Below, piece by piece: positions 42,954 through 50,356 of a DNA stretch of 64,000 bases. The translations under genes were made by a program, and so were the position numbers. This DNA comes from Candidatus Lindowbacteria bacterium RIFCSPLOWO2_12_FULL_62_27 (GTDB taxonomy: Bacteria; Lindowbacteria; 2-12-FULL-62-27), in contig MFPR01000004.1 in assembly GCA_001784175.1 (NCBI GenBank), forward strand, positions 443,731 through 507,730, written 5' to 3'. Within the stretch, counting starts at the first letter, position 1. Each line of letters begins with the position of its first letter. Below the pieces are notes generated by a model that was given only the letters and a program-made list of their open reading frames with translations, was not told where the DNA came from and ran no database searches.

Positions 42954-43556
42954 TCACGCGCTTTCGCGAATGCGCTCGGCCAGTCGATACGTGATGAGAT
43001 GGTGCAGGACAACGTGGAACGATTCGACGTGGGGCGTGGTGTTCCAGGGAACGACAATGCAGGCGTCGGTCATCTGCTTCATGGCGCCGCCGTCAAATCC
43101 GCTGAATCCCAGCGCCACACCTCCGTGGTCCGTGGCGTATCCAAGGCCCTTCAGGAGATTCTGGGACCACCGCCCCGCCTTGTCCTTGCCCGATCCTCCG
43201 TGGACGCTGAGGGCCAGCGCCACGTCGCCGGGCTCAAAAAAGTTCTTCATCTGTTCCGTGTAGACATTCTCCCAGCCGTCGTCGTTCGTCAGGGCGCTGA
43301 CCCATGGCACGCTGTCGACGAGGCTCATGACTTTGATGCGTTTCTTTCCCTCGATGGCCGTGCACTTGTTGAGGTCCGCGGCGAAATGGGACGCGGTGCC
43401 GGCTGATCCGCCGTTGCCGAAAATGAAGATCCGCCGGCCTTTTTCCCAGGCGCCGTAGAGATACTCGATCACGCGGTCGATGTCGGCCCGGTTTATCTGG
43501 CGGGCGATTTCGACGATGCCATCCAAGTAGGTGTTGATGTAAGCCTCATTTCTCAT
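42954..43556 (-). CDS. gmhA: SIS-domain sugar isomerase, GmhA-like
   Basis: FGNGGSAGTASHFAADLNK near residue 55 is the phosphosugar-binding loop of phosphoheptose isomerase (GmhA) and DiaA-like proteins, and SVHGGSGKDKAG near 115 is a second part of the site. GmhA converts sedoheptulose 7-phosphate to D-glycero-D-manno-heptose 7-phosphate. The 200-residue length fits. HddA-, HddC- and HldE-like genes in the same island favour the heptose role over DiaA. It is divergent from the ligase/carrier-protein operon and has its own promoter and a GAGGGG Shine-Dalgarno. Confidence 0.8.
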   Translation of the reverse strand: MRNEAYINTYLDGIVEIARQINRADIDRVIEYLYGAWEKGRRIFIFGNGGSAGTASHFAADLNKCTAIEGKKRIKVMSLVDSVPWVSALTNDDGWENVYTEQMKNFFEPGDVALALSVHGGSGKDKAGRWSQNLLKGLGYATDHGGVALGFSGFDGGAMKQMTDACIVVPWNTTPHVESFHVVLHHLITYRLAERIRESA

Positions 43557-43573
43557 CTCATGCCCCTCGGGTG

Positions 43574-43602
43574 ATCATGATTGGCTGCGTTCCGGCGGTC
43601 AA
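43574..43602 (-). promoter_or_regulatory. Promoter for GmhA-like gene
   Basis: On the minus strand TTGACC (43597-43602) and CATGAT (43574-43579) are 17 bases apart, followed by a GAGGGG Shine-Dalgarno before the ATG at 43556. Confidence 0.45.
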
Positions 43603-43615
43603 GCCCGGTGCGCCG

Positions 43616-43645
43616 TTGACCGGATTCACGGCCTTATAGTACATA
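43616..43645 (+). promoter_or_regulatory. Promoter for carrier-protein ligase operon
   Basis: TTGACC (43616-43621) and TACATA (43640-43645) are 18 bases apart. Nine bases separate the -10 from the ATG at 43655, with no Shine-Dalgarno between. Confidence 0.5.
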
Positions 43646-43654
43646 ACAATCGTA

Positions 43655-44836
43655 ATGATGGAATGGATTTTTGCCTGTTCTCCGCCTCTTTCGGCTCCAG
43701 TTCAAAAAGCGGCGCGCTACCGGCTGCATTTTTGCTCGCCCGAGATCATCCGATTTCAGGTTTCTCCGGATGCCATACGTCTCACGCTGTCGACCGACGA
43801 CGAGTCCGTCTGGCATGAGGTGTCCCGCAAGGTTGAGCGGGTGGTATCCGGCGTGCGGGACGGATTTGTCCCGCCGGAGGAGCGTTTGTACATGGAGCGG
43901 CGGCATCCCTCGCCGGCGTGGTCCGGCGCCGGTGTGAACCTCGAACAGGCCGGCCTGATCAAGAAAGCCGGCGAAGGATTTTACGTGACCGGCCCCTTGA
44001 TCGCCGGGCTGGTGGAGCGGCTGGATCGAATTCTCCTGGATATGGCGGATGTCTTCGGCGCGCGAGCCGTCGGAACGCCGGCCCTGATCGCACCCGAAGT
44101 TCTGTCCCGCGTGGACTATTTCCGCGCCTTTCCCCACTCTCTCACGTTCGCGTGTCATCTCCCGCGGGACGTGGACGAGATCGAGGCCTTTTCGAAACAA
44201 CCTTTCGAGGCGGACGGATCGCTGGCGCCGGCCGCCTCCGGCGCGGGCGCAGCCGTTCTGTCTCCCGCCGTCTGTTTTCATCTCTACCATTTTCTCGAGG
44301 GCACAAGCCTGGGTCAGGCCCTCGAATCCTACACTGTCCGCGGGCGGTGTTTCCGATATGAGGCCGGCGCGCTCGCGGGGCTCGAACGGCTGTGGGACTT
44401 CACCATGCGCGAAATCGTCTTTGTCGGAGAGCAAGCCGATGTCATGGACGCCCGCAAGCGGTCGATGGAGTGGGTCACGGACCTCGCGGACCGCCTGGGT
44501 CTGGTATGCCGGATCGAGAGCGCGGCCGATCCCTTTTTTGTGGGCGAGTTCAAACAGCGCACGGTCTTTCAGGCCGCGTTTGATTTGAAATATGAGTGGC
44601 GCGCCGACCTCGATCCCGCCGCCGCGGACGATCTGGCCGTCGGATCGTTCAACGTTCATCAGACGCATTTCGGCAAGGCCTTCCGGATCGCCGCACCGTC
44701 CGGCGAGATGGCCTGGACGGGCTGCACGGCATTCGGGCTCGAACGGCTGGCGCTTGCGGTCCTGCGGCAGCACGGTCTTTCTCCGGACGGCTGGCCGGAG
44801 ATTCTGAAATCTGATCTTTCCGTGTCAATCGAATGA
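43655..44836 (+). CDS. Amino acid:[carrier protein] ligase-like (class II seryl-tRNA synthetase homologue)
   Basis: A class II synthetase catalytic core without a tRNA-binding coiled-coil arm. Motif 2 is GRCFRYEAG near residue 232 and motif 3 is CTAFGLERLALAVL near 365. The likely zinc ligands of this group are all present: Cys167 (TFACHL), Glu236 (FRYE) and the Cys of TGCTAFG. Aminoacyl:carrier-protein ligases of this type (Bll0957 of Bradyrhizobium) activate Gly or Ala and load it on a phosphopantetheine carrier. The next gene encodes such a carrier, with an ATGA overlap. It starts an operon with formyltransferase and heptose genes. The amino acid is unknown. Confidence 0.82.
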   Translation: MMEWIFACSPPLSAPVQKAARYRLHFCSPEIIRFQVSPDAIRLTLSTDDESVWHEVSRKVERVVSGVRDGFVPPEERLYMERRHPSPAWSGAGVNLEQAGLIKKAGEGFYVTGPLIAGLVERLDRILLDMADVFGARAVGTPALIAPEVLSRVDYFRAFPHSLTFACHLPRDVDEIEAFSKQPFEADGSLAPAASGAGAAVLSPAVCFHLYHFLEGTSLGQALESYTVRGRCFRYEAGALAGLERLWDFTMREIVFVGEQADVMDARKRSMEWVTDLADRLGLVCRIESAADPFFVGEFKQRTVFQAAFDLKYEWRADLDPAAADDLAVGSFNVHQTHFGKAFRIAAPSGEMAWTGCTAFGLERLALAVLRQHGLSPDGWPEILKSDLSVSIE

Positions 44837-45069
44837 CCGGCGCGGCCGACACTGTCAAGTCCTTCATCGCGCGCGCGCTCAAAATCGACGAGTCGGCCGT
44901 CCACGAGTCGCTGCAGCTCGGCGCCATCCCCCAGTGGGATTCGTTCGGACACATCAATCTGATGATGGCGCTTGAAGCCGAATACGGCGTGCCGATCACC
45001 GAGCAGACGGTGCTCCAGCACGTTTCCTACGCCGCCATCGCCGCGAGCCTCGCCGCGCTAAAACGATGA
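44833..45069 (+). CDS. Acyl carrier protein-like phosphopantetheine protein
   Basis: A 78-residue four-helix carrier protein with the modification site QWDSFGHINL, Ser37 being the expected phosphopantetheine attachment point. It is placed between, and overlaps, the carrier-protein ligase and the formyltransferase gene (ATGA on both sides). The direct partner is therefore the ligase, which would charge the thiol with an amino acid. No fatty-acid or polyketide genes are near. Confidence 0.88.
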   Translation: MTGAADTVKSFIARALKIDESAVHESLQLGAIPQWDSFGHINLMMALEAEYGVPITEQTVLQHVSYAAIAASLAALKR

Positions 45070-46013
45070 CCCGGTTTCTTCTGGTCGGCAATGGCCGGCC
45101 GCTGGAGGAAGTGTGCCAGGCGATCCCGCGACTGGGCGGGGAAGTCGCCGGCGTGTACGCCAATCCGGAATCTGCACGGCGGCTGCAAGCCATGGGAATC
45201 GATCCGCAGCAGTCTTCGATTCTGCGCGCGCCGGAAGCCGCGGAAGTCATACGCGCGCAAAGGATCGACTGGCTGCTCAATGTCCAATCGCAAGTTGTTT
45301 TTCCGGCGGCCGTGATTCGCGCGCCGGCGCTCGGCGCGATCAATTTCCATCCGGGACCCCTGCCCGAAGGCGCCGGCCTCACGGCGCATGAGTGGGCCGT
45401 CATTCTGGGCGAATCGGCCTTCGCGGCGACCCTCCATTATATGACGCCTGATCTGGACGCCGGCCCCATCATCGTACGCAGGGATTTCGAAATTTCCGAC
45501 ACCGACACCGGCCTCACGCTTCTCGCGCACGCCTGGCGCGTCGGCACCGAGCTTTTGTGCGATCTCCTCCCGTCGTTGATCGCCGGGCAGCGGCCGTCGG
45601 CTTATGCTCAGGACAAATCGAAGTTCCGCTACTTTCCCGGCAAGCCTCCGCACGGCGGGCGGATCGACGTGAGTTGGCCCGCGGATCGGATTTTGAATTT
45701 TGTCCGCGCGCTCCAGTATTATCCCCTGCAGTCGCCCTCCGGACCGCCCCGGCTTGTCGTAAACGGCGAGCCATTCGCTGTGTTGCAGGCCGAACGCGGC
45801 GAATCCTCATCCGGGCATTCTCCGCCAGGTAAAATCACTGAAGTTTCGGAGAGGGGCGTTCAGATTGCGGTGAGCGGCCACGAAAGCGTCTGGATCATTC
45901 GTCTCCTGCGCGAAGGATCTCCCGTCGCCGCCGGGCCATTCTTTCAGCGGCACGGCATCTCCGCCGGCGCCCTCTGCGACACGGAACTTCCGGCCTCCTC
46001 CGGGCGGCCGTGA
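45066..46013 (+). CDS. Formyltransferase, methionyl-tRNA/sugar formyltransferase family
   Basis: The folate-dependent formyltransferase core is intact: INFHPGPLPEGAG near residue 96 carries the catalytic Asn and His, and TPDLDAGPIIVRRDF near 133 the catalytic Asp. A C-terminal domain follows from about residue 205 (RIDVSWPADRILNFVRAL), as in methionyl-tRNA and sugar formyltransferases. Placement after a carrier protein in a glycan island favours formylation of an amino-sugar (as ArnA or FdtF do) or of a carrier-bound amino acid over initiator tRNA. It overlaps both neighbours. Confidence 0.83.
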   Translation: MTRFLLVGNGRPLEEVCQAIPRLGGEVAGVYANPESARRLQAMGIDPQQSSILRAPEAAEVIRAQRIDWLLNVQSQVVFPAAVIRAPALGAINFHPGPLPEGAGLTAHEWAVILGESAFAATLHYMTPDLDAGPIIVRRDFEISDTDTGLTLLAHAWRVGTELLCDLLPSLIAGQRPSAYAQDKSKFRYFPGKPPHGGRIDVSWPADRILNFVRALQYYPLQSPSGPPRLVVNGEPFAVLQAERGESSSGHSPPGKITEVSERGVQIAVSGHESVWIIRLLREGSPVAAGPFFQRHGISAGALCDTELPASSGRP

Positions 46014-46768
46014 GCCAAGGCGCTGTCGGCATCGAAACGGTTGACTGGGAAGCTGTCCACCGGCTGTCCTTCGTTGACGAGCCCGGTTGCTGGACCAGCG
46101 GCTGTCAGAGCTATTGCTGCACGCACAAATCGGACCTTCTGGCATTCTCGATCCTCACGGGCGGCGCCGGCATGATTTTTTTCGAAGCCGAATATGACTA
46201 TCTCCGGGCATCGGGCCGCCTGCAAAAGGGGTTTGAGTCCCACGCCAAACGCATGTCCTATGAACTGGCGCCGGGCCTCCATCTAAGATTCGTCCTTTCC
46301 AAATGCGAATTGAACGGCATCTGCACGATTCGGGAGTCCCGGCCGCTCTGTTGCAAGCTCTATCCGTTTTTGCCGCGCGTCGACCCGGCGACATCCGCAC
46401 TGACCGGTTTCGTGTCCGGCACGGTCTTCGACGCCTTCTGGCCGGTCCTCGGCGTCCCGCATCCCTGCACGCTCGCACGCGAGAAGGCCGACGCGGTGCA
46501 AGCACGGATGAAACCGTCGCTCACGCGCCTGCTCGGCCATCCATACTTCTTGTTTCATTTCCGTGCGGTGGAAATTCTTCTCGACCGCATTTCCGAAGGG
46601 TTGGACGCGCTCAAACGAGCCCACGCGGGTATCGACGCCCGTGCGCTGTCCAGAAAGTGGGAACTCCTCTATCTGACCGGAAAGGCCTTTGACGGCGGGC
46701 GCCTGCGTGCCGATCTCCTCCACGCCTATTCAACGGTTGCGGCGCGCTTCCCGGGATTCGAGATTTAA
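46010..46768 (+). CDS. Cys-cluster (YkgJ-like) protein of unknown function
   Basis: Two cysteine groups stand out: PGCWTSGCQSYCC near residue 26 and, about 85 residues later, ICTIRESRPLCCKLYPF. The CC and C-x-Y/RPLCC pattern resembles YkgJ-type proteins that may bind iron-sulfur or zinc. A helical C-terminal half follows. It starts at GTG 46010, overlapping the formyltransferase stop as GTGA, and two bases separate it from the nucleotidyltransferase gene. It is thus part of the ligase/carrier-protein operon, but its role is not evident. Confidence 0.65.
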   Translation: MSQGAVGIETVDWEAVHRLSFVDEPGCWTSGCQSYCCTHKSDLLAFSILTGGAGMIFFEAEYDYLRASGRLQKGFESHAKRMSYELAPGLHLRFVLSKCELNGICTIRESRPLCCKLYPFLPRVDPATSALTGFVSGTVFDAFWPVLGVPHPCTLAREKADAVQARMKPSLTRLLGHPYFLFHFRAVEILLDRISEGLDALKRAHAGIDARALSRKWELLYLTGKAFDGGRLRADLLHAYSTVAARFPGFEI

Positions 46769-46769
46769 A

Positions 46770-47516
46770 ATGAATGCGGCCGGCCGCGTCCGCGACGCCG
46801 TCATTCTCGCCGGCGGACAGGGAACGCGGATTCGGCATCTGATTCCGAACATTCCAAAACCGATGGTCGAAACCGCTGGCCGGCCGTTCGTTGAATCGGT
46901 GGTGCGGCTCCTCAGGGATCAGGGAATCGAGCGCATCGTCTTCAGCACGGGACATCGCGCCGAAGTTCTTGAGACTTTTTTCGGCGACGGGCGCACATGG
47001 GACATGCGCATCGTTTATCTCAGGGACCCCGTCCCGCTCGGAACCGGCGGCGCCGTCCGGCATGCGCTCCGGGAGGTACGGTCGGATCGGTTTCTTGTTC
47101 TCAATGGAGATTCCTATTGTCGGTTTGATGTCGATTCCATGGTATCCGTCCATGAGAAAACGCGCGCCGGCGTGACGATCTGGCTGGCACGGTCGGACCG
47201 CATCGCCGAATCAGGCCGCGTCGACATTCGCGAGGACGGAACCGTGACGGGCTTTCTGGAAAAACCTGCCGACCCGCAAGCCGGCTTCGTCAACGCGGGC
47301 GTGTATCTGTTCGACCGGCAGGCCGCCGAAACGATCCCGGACGGAAAAACCGTCTCGCTCGAACACGACGTATTTCCGAATCTGGTTGGCCGCGGGCTCA
47401 GTGCAGTGCCCGGCCCGCACCCGCTTCTGGACATCGGCACCGAATCGGGCCTGCAGGCCGCGGCAGCGTTTTTTCAGCATGAATTTCCGTTGAAATCATG
47501 CACTGAAACCTGCTAA
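46770..47516 (+). CDS. Sugar-1-phosphate nucleotidyltransferase, HddC-like
   Basis: AVILAGGQGTRIRHLIPNIP near residue 10 with KPMVE after it is the nucleotide-binding loop of NDP-sugar pyrophosphorylases; LVLNGDSYCRFD near 110 holds the metal-binding aspartate and GFLEKP near 160 the sugar contact. The size of 248 residues fits HddC, which makes GDP-D-glycero-D-manno-heptose. The neighbouring HddA-like kinase gene supports this reading. ATG 46770 lies two bases after the previous stop. Confidence 0.8.
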   Translation: MNAAGRVRDAVILAGGQGTRIRHLIPNIPKPMVETAGRPFVESVVRLLRDQGIERIVFSTGHRAEVLETFFGDGRTWDMRIVYLRDPVPLGTGGAVRHALREVRSDRFLVLNGDSYCRFDVDSMVSVHEKTRAGVTIWLARSDRIAESGRVDIREDGTVTGFLEKPADPQAGFVNAGVYLFDRQAAETIPDGKTVSLEHDVFPNLVGRGLSAVPGPHPLLDIGTESGLQAAAAFFQHEFPLKSCTETC

Positions 47517-47519
47517 CGT
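47490..47519 (+). promoter_or_regulatory. Internal promoter for heptose kinase gene
   Basis: TTGAAA (47490-47495) and TAACGT (47514-47519) are 18 bases apart, the -10 overlapping the stop codon of the nucleotidyltransferase. A GAGAGGAGGGG Shine-Dalgarno precedes the GTG start at 47554. Confidence 0.4.
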
Positions 47520-47553
47520 AGGTCCGCAGTACGAGAGGAGGGGATTTCGCACA

Positions 47554-48609
47554 GTGATCATTTCGAAGACGCCGTATCGCATATCTTTCTTCGGCGGCGG
47601 CACCGATTATCCGGCGTGGTACCGCAAGGAAGAGGGGGCGGTGCTGTCGACGACCATCGACAAGTACTGCCACATCACCTGCCGGCACCTGCCGCCGTTT
47701 TTCAACCACAAACACCATGTGGTGTGGTCCCATAACGAAACGGTTTCCTCCATCTCCGAGATTCTTCACCCCGCTGTCCGCGAGGGACTGCGATACATGG
47801 GGTTTGACGACTCGGTTGGACTTGAAATCTCGCACCAGGGGGATCTGCCGGCGCGCACGGGCATCGGATCGAGTTCGGCCTTCACGGTCGGGCTTATCCT
47901 CGCGCTGTCGGCGTTGAGGGGCCGGACAATGGACAAGCGGGAACTCGCGCTCCGCGCCATCGAGCTTGAGCAGGACGTCATCAAAGAATCCGTCGGGTCA
48001 CAGGATCAGGCGGCGGCGGCCTTCGGTGGGTTCAACCACATCCGGTTTTCCAAAGACGGGGTATTCGCCGTCGATCCCACGGACGTTCCGCAGCACCGAG
48101 TGGAGCAACTGGAATCCCGGCTCATGCTGCTGTTCACGGGCACCAGCCGCCTTTCGACGGACGTCGCGTCTTTGATCGTTCAAAATCTCAAGAACAGGAC
48201 CGCAACGCTCCGCCGCATGCGCGATCTCGTCGACCGCGCGGTAGCCCTGCTCAAGGGCAAAACATCCCTCGATGAGTTCGGAGAACTTCTTCATGAAGGC
48301 TGGCAGCTTAAACGAAATCTCGCCGGGCCGGTGACCAATCCGACCATCGACGCCGTATACCAGACAGCTCGCGAGGCGGGCGCGCTGGGCGGGAAACTCC
48401 TCGGCGCGGGCGCGGCGGGATTCATGGTGTTTTACGTCCCGCCCGACCGGCAGGACCCCGTGCGGCAGGCGCTCCCCAATTATCTCTGGGTTCCGTTTGC
48501 TTTCGAGTCCGACGGCGCGAAGATCATACACAACAGCTCCTTCCCGGAAATCCCCCCCGAGGTCGCGGCGCCCGAGGCCGCCGGCGCGGCCGTCCGCGCA
48601 GCCGGCTGA
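47554..48609 (+). CDS. hddA: D-glycero-D-manno-heptose 7-phosphate kinase (GHMP family)
   Basis: A GHMP kinase with TPYRISFFGGGTDYPAWY at the N-terminus, which is characteristic of HddA, the ATP loop ARTGIGSSSAFTVGL near residue 110, and motif 3 GGKLLGAGAAGFMVFY near 285. HddA makes heptose 1,7-bisphosphate. The GTG start at 47554 has a clear GAGAGGAGGGG upstream. The C-terminal 20 residues are rich in Ala and Pro. It lies between the HddC-like gene and the RmlC-like gene; no GmhB phosphatase gene was recognised in the window. Confidence 0.85.
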   Translation: MIISKTPYRISFFGGGTDYPAWYRKEEGAVLSTTIDKYCHITCRHLPPFFNHKHHVVWSHNETVSSISEILHPAVREGLRYMGFDDSVGLEISHQGDLPARTGIGSSSAFTVGLILALSALRGRTMDKRELALRAIELEQDVIKESVGSQDQAAAAFGGFNHIRFSKDGVFAVDPTDVPQHRVEQLESRLMLLFTGTSRLSTDVASLIVQNLKNRTATLRRMRDLVDRAVALLKGKTSLDEFGELLHEGWQLKRNLAGPVTNPTIDAVYQTAREAGALGGKLLGAGAAGFMVFYVPPDRQDPVRQALPNYLWVPFAFESDGAKIIHNSSFPEIPPEVAAPEAAGAAVRAAG

Positions 48610-48612
48610 GGC

Positions 48613-49137
48613 GTGGAGGTCACCCGCACCAAACTCGACGGCGTCCTGCGGATCCGGCCGCCGACCTGCTTCAAGGATTTTCGCGGGGAATACGTCGAAC
48701 TCTACAACGAAAAAGTCTATCGCGAAGCTGGGATCACTGTGTCATTCATCCAGGACGACATCTCGGTTTCCGGCAGAAACGTCCTGCGCGGGATTCACGG
48801 CGACCACAAAACATGGAAACTCGTCTCGTGCCTTTACGGAGAGTTTTTCATGGCGGTCGTCGACTGCCGCGACGGATCGGCCGGATTCGGCAAATGGGAA
48901 TCCTTCACCCTCTCGGAACATAACCGGCTTCAGGTCCTGGTCCCGCCCTCCTTCGGCCTCGCGCACCTCGTGCTGAGCGACCGGGCGATTTTTCATTACA
49001 AGCAGTCAACCTACTACGACCGCGCGTCCCAGTTCACCTATCGGTGGAACGATCCGCGCTTCGCCATTCCATGGCCAGTCCAGAACCCCATCCTGTCCGA
49101 ACGCGACCAGATGGGCGGCAGCCGATCGATCTCCTGA
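48613..49137 (+). CDS. RmlC-like dTDP/GDP-sugar 3,5-epimerase family protein
   Basis: A cupin-fold epimerase of 174 residues. NVLRGIHGDHKTWKLV near residue 56 has the catalytic histidine of RmlC, VVDCRDGSAGFGKWE near 80 is the conserved strand, and HYKQSTYYDRASQ near 130 the tyrosine-containing segment. In Campylobacter heptose pathways RmlC-like proteins epimerise 4-keto-6-deoxyheptose nucleotides, and the adjacent heptose kinase makes that role plausible here. It starts at GTG 48613. The 121 bases after it hold no recognisable gene, promoter or terminator. Confidence 0.78.
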   Translation: MEVTRTKLDGVLRIRPPTCFKDFRGEYVELYNEKVYREAGITVSFIQDDISVSGRNVLRGIHGDHKTWKLVSCLYGEFFMAVVDCRDGSAGFGKWESFTLSEHNRLQVLVPPSFGLAHLVLSDRAIFHYKQSTYYDRASQFTYRWNDPRFAIPWPVQNPILSERDQMGGSRSIS

Positions 49138-49258
49138 ACCGGAATTTCCACCACGTCAGACTGGTTCGCCACCTGCAGCGGCTGAACGGCCCTTCATGAC
49201 GACGGGGATGATGCCGGAGAGCCAGAAGCTGATGGAGGTCGTCTGGATTTCATAAAAA

Positions 49259-50305
49259 CTATTCTTCGGTAACAGAAAGATCCATCAACGTCTGTGCCGC
49301 GCGATGCGCGCCCAACCCGTCCACCAGCTCACGGCCACGCGCCGACATGCCGGACCGGCGCCGGGGGTCTGTCAGAAGGTCTGTGACCAGGGGGGCGATC
49401 GTTTCCGGAATCGCGCCGCTCTGGGAGGCGAACCCCGCCAGACACGCGCACCCGTGCCGGACCAGGGCCGACGCGTTCGGCGCCTGATTCGGCGCCAGCG
49501 CCAGGATCGCCATCGGCACGCCCAGGCAGCACAGTTCCCAGCAGGTCGATCCTGCCGCATTGACGGACACATCGGCGGCGGCCATGAGGTCCGCCATGTT
49601 CTCGGCGTTTCTTATGATGCGGATTTCGTGTTTCGAATCGGCGACCGCGCGATCAAGCCCGGCGGTCGCGGCCCCTTCACCGCCGAGGACGCACTGCACA
49701 ACGAAAGAACGCGGCGCTTGATTCAGCGCAACAAGGACTTCGGCACAAGTGTCAGCCGTGGCGCCCCCGCCGAATGTCACAAGCACCTGCCGGTCGTTCG
49801 CGCTGAACTTTCGTGTCTGTGACTGGCGAATCCTGGAGAACTCCGGCCGCAGGAGCGCGTAGGCCGGCCCACGTAAAACGCGGCATTCCGGCGACACCCG
49901 GTAGGACATATCCACCGCGTCCGGATTCTGATTCAGCACCCAGTTCGCCGCGCCCAGATCCCGGTCGGCCAGATCGTCGATGACGGCCACTTGAAAACCG
50001 GCTGCGCGTAATTGCCGAAAATCGGCGGGGGTCGCGCCGTAGTGGTCCACCACCACGCAGCGGGCGCCCACGGCCATGGCCCGGTCTACCGTGAAAGCCG
50101 TGTCCAGCGCGCCTGCGACGCGCTCCACCGCAAACCCCGCCTGCTCGACCACGCGAAGCGGCGTGTCCGCGATCGGACGCATGACGAAAACGGGTTCGCC
50201 GCCGAGATCGCGCAGCGCAAGGGCCAGCGCCACACACCGGCGCACATGGCCCATGCCGATCTCGGGCGACCCGTCGCATCGAAACAGAAAGGGAATCCGG
50301 CGCAT
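49259..50305 (-). CDS. pseG: PseG-like UDP-sugar hydrolase (GT-B fold)
   Basis: FRCDGSPEIGMGHVRRC near residue 8 is the signature of PseG/SpsG, the hydrolase that removes UDP from the diacetamido-trideoxy sugar in pseudaminic acid synthesis. VVVDHYGATPADF near 85, VLVTFGGGATADT near 170 and VSVNAAGSTCWELCCLG near 245 complete the GT-B pattern. Length (348) fits. It stands alone on the minus strand, divergent from a radical SAM gene, far from the NeuB-like gene it should work with. Confidence 0.82.
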   Translation of the reverse strand: MRRIPFLFRCDGSPEIGMGHVRRCVALALALRDLGGEPVFVMRPIADTPLRVVEQAGFAVERVAGALDTAFTVDRAMAVGARCVVVDHYGATPADFRQLRAAGFQVAVIDDLADRDLGAANWVLNQNPDAVDMSYRVSPECRVLRGPAYALLRPEFSRIRQSQTRKFSANDRQVLVTFGGGATADTCAEVLVALNQAPRSFVVQCVLGGEGAATAGLDRAVADSKHEIRIIRNAENMADLMAAADVSVNAAGSTCWELCCLGVPMAILALAPNQAPNASALVRHGCACLAGFASQSGAIPETIAPLVTDLLTDPRRRSGMSARGRELVDGLGAHRAAQTLMDLSVTEE

Positions 50306-50313
50306 GGGACGAA

Positions 50314-50341
50314 TCTATATTGACAGACCCGGCCGCGTAAA
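50314..50341 (-). promoter_or_regulatory. Possible promoter for PseG-like gene
   Basis: On the minus strand TTTACG (50336-50341) and TATAGA (50314-50319) are 16 bases apart, with eight bases to the ATG at 50305. It overlaps the opposite promoter. Confidence 0.35.
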
Positions 50342-50348
50342 GAAAAAT
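50320..50348 (+). promoter_or_regulatory. Promoter for radical SAM gene at 50357
   Basis: TTGACA (50320-50325) and AAAAAT (50343-50348) are 17 bases apart and eight bases precede the ATG at 50357, leaving no Shine-Dalgarno. Confidence 0.45.
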
Positions 50349-50356
50349 GCGCGTGA

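Noticed and set aside
49138-49258. 121-base gap between the RmlC-like and PseG-like genes
   Set aside because: Checked for a terminator, promoter or gene remnant; no stem with a T-run, no convincing hexamer pair and no recognisable translation.
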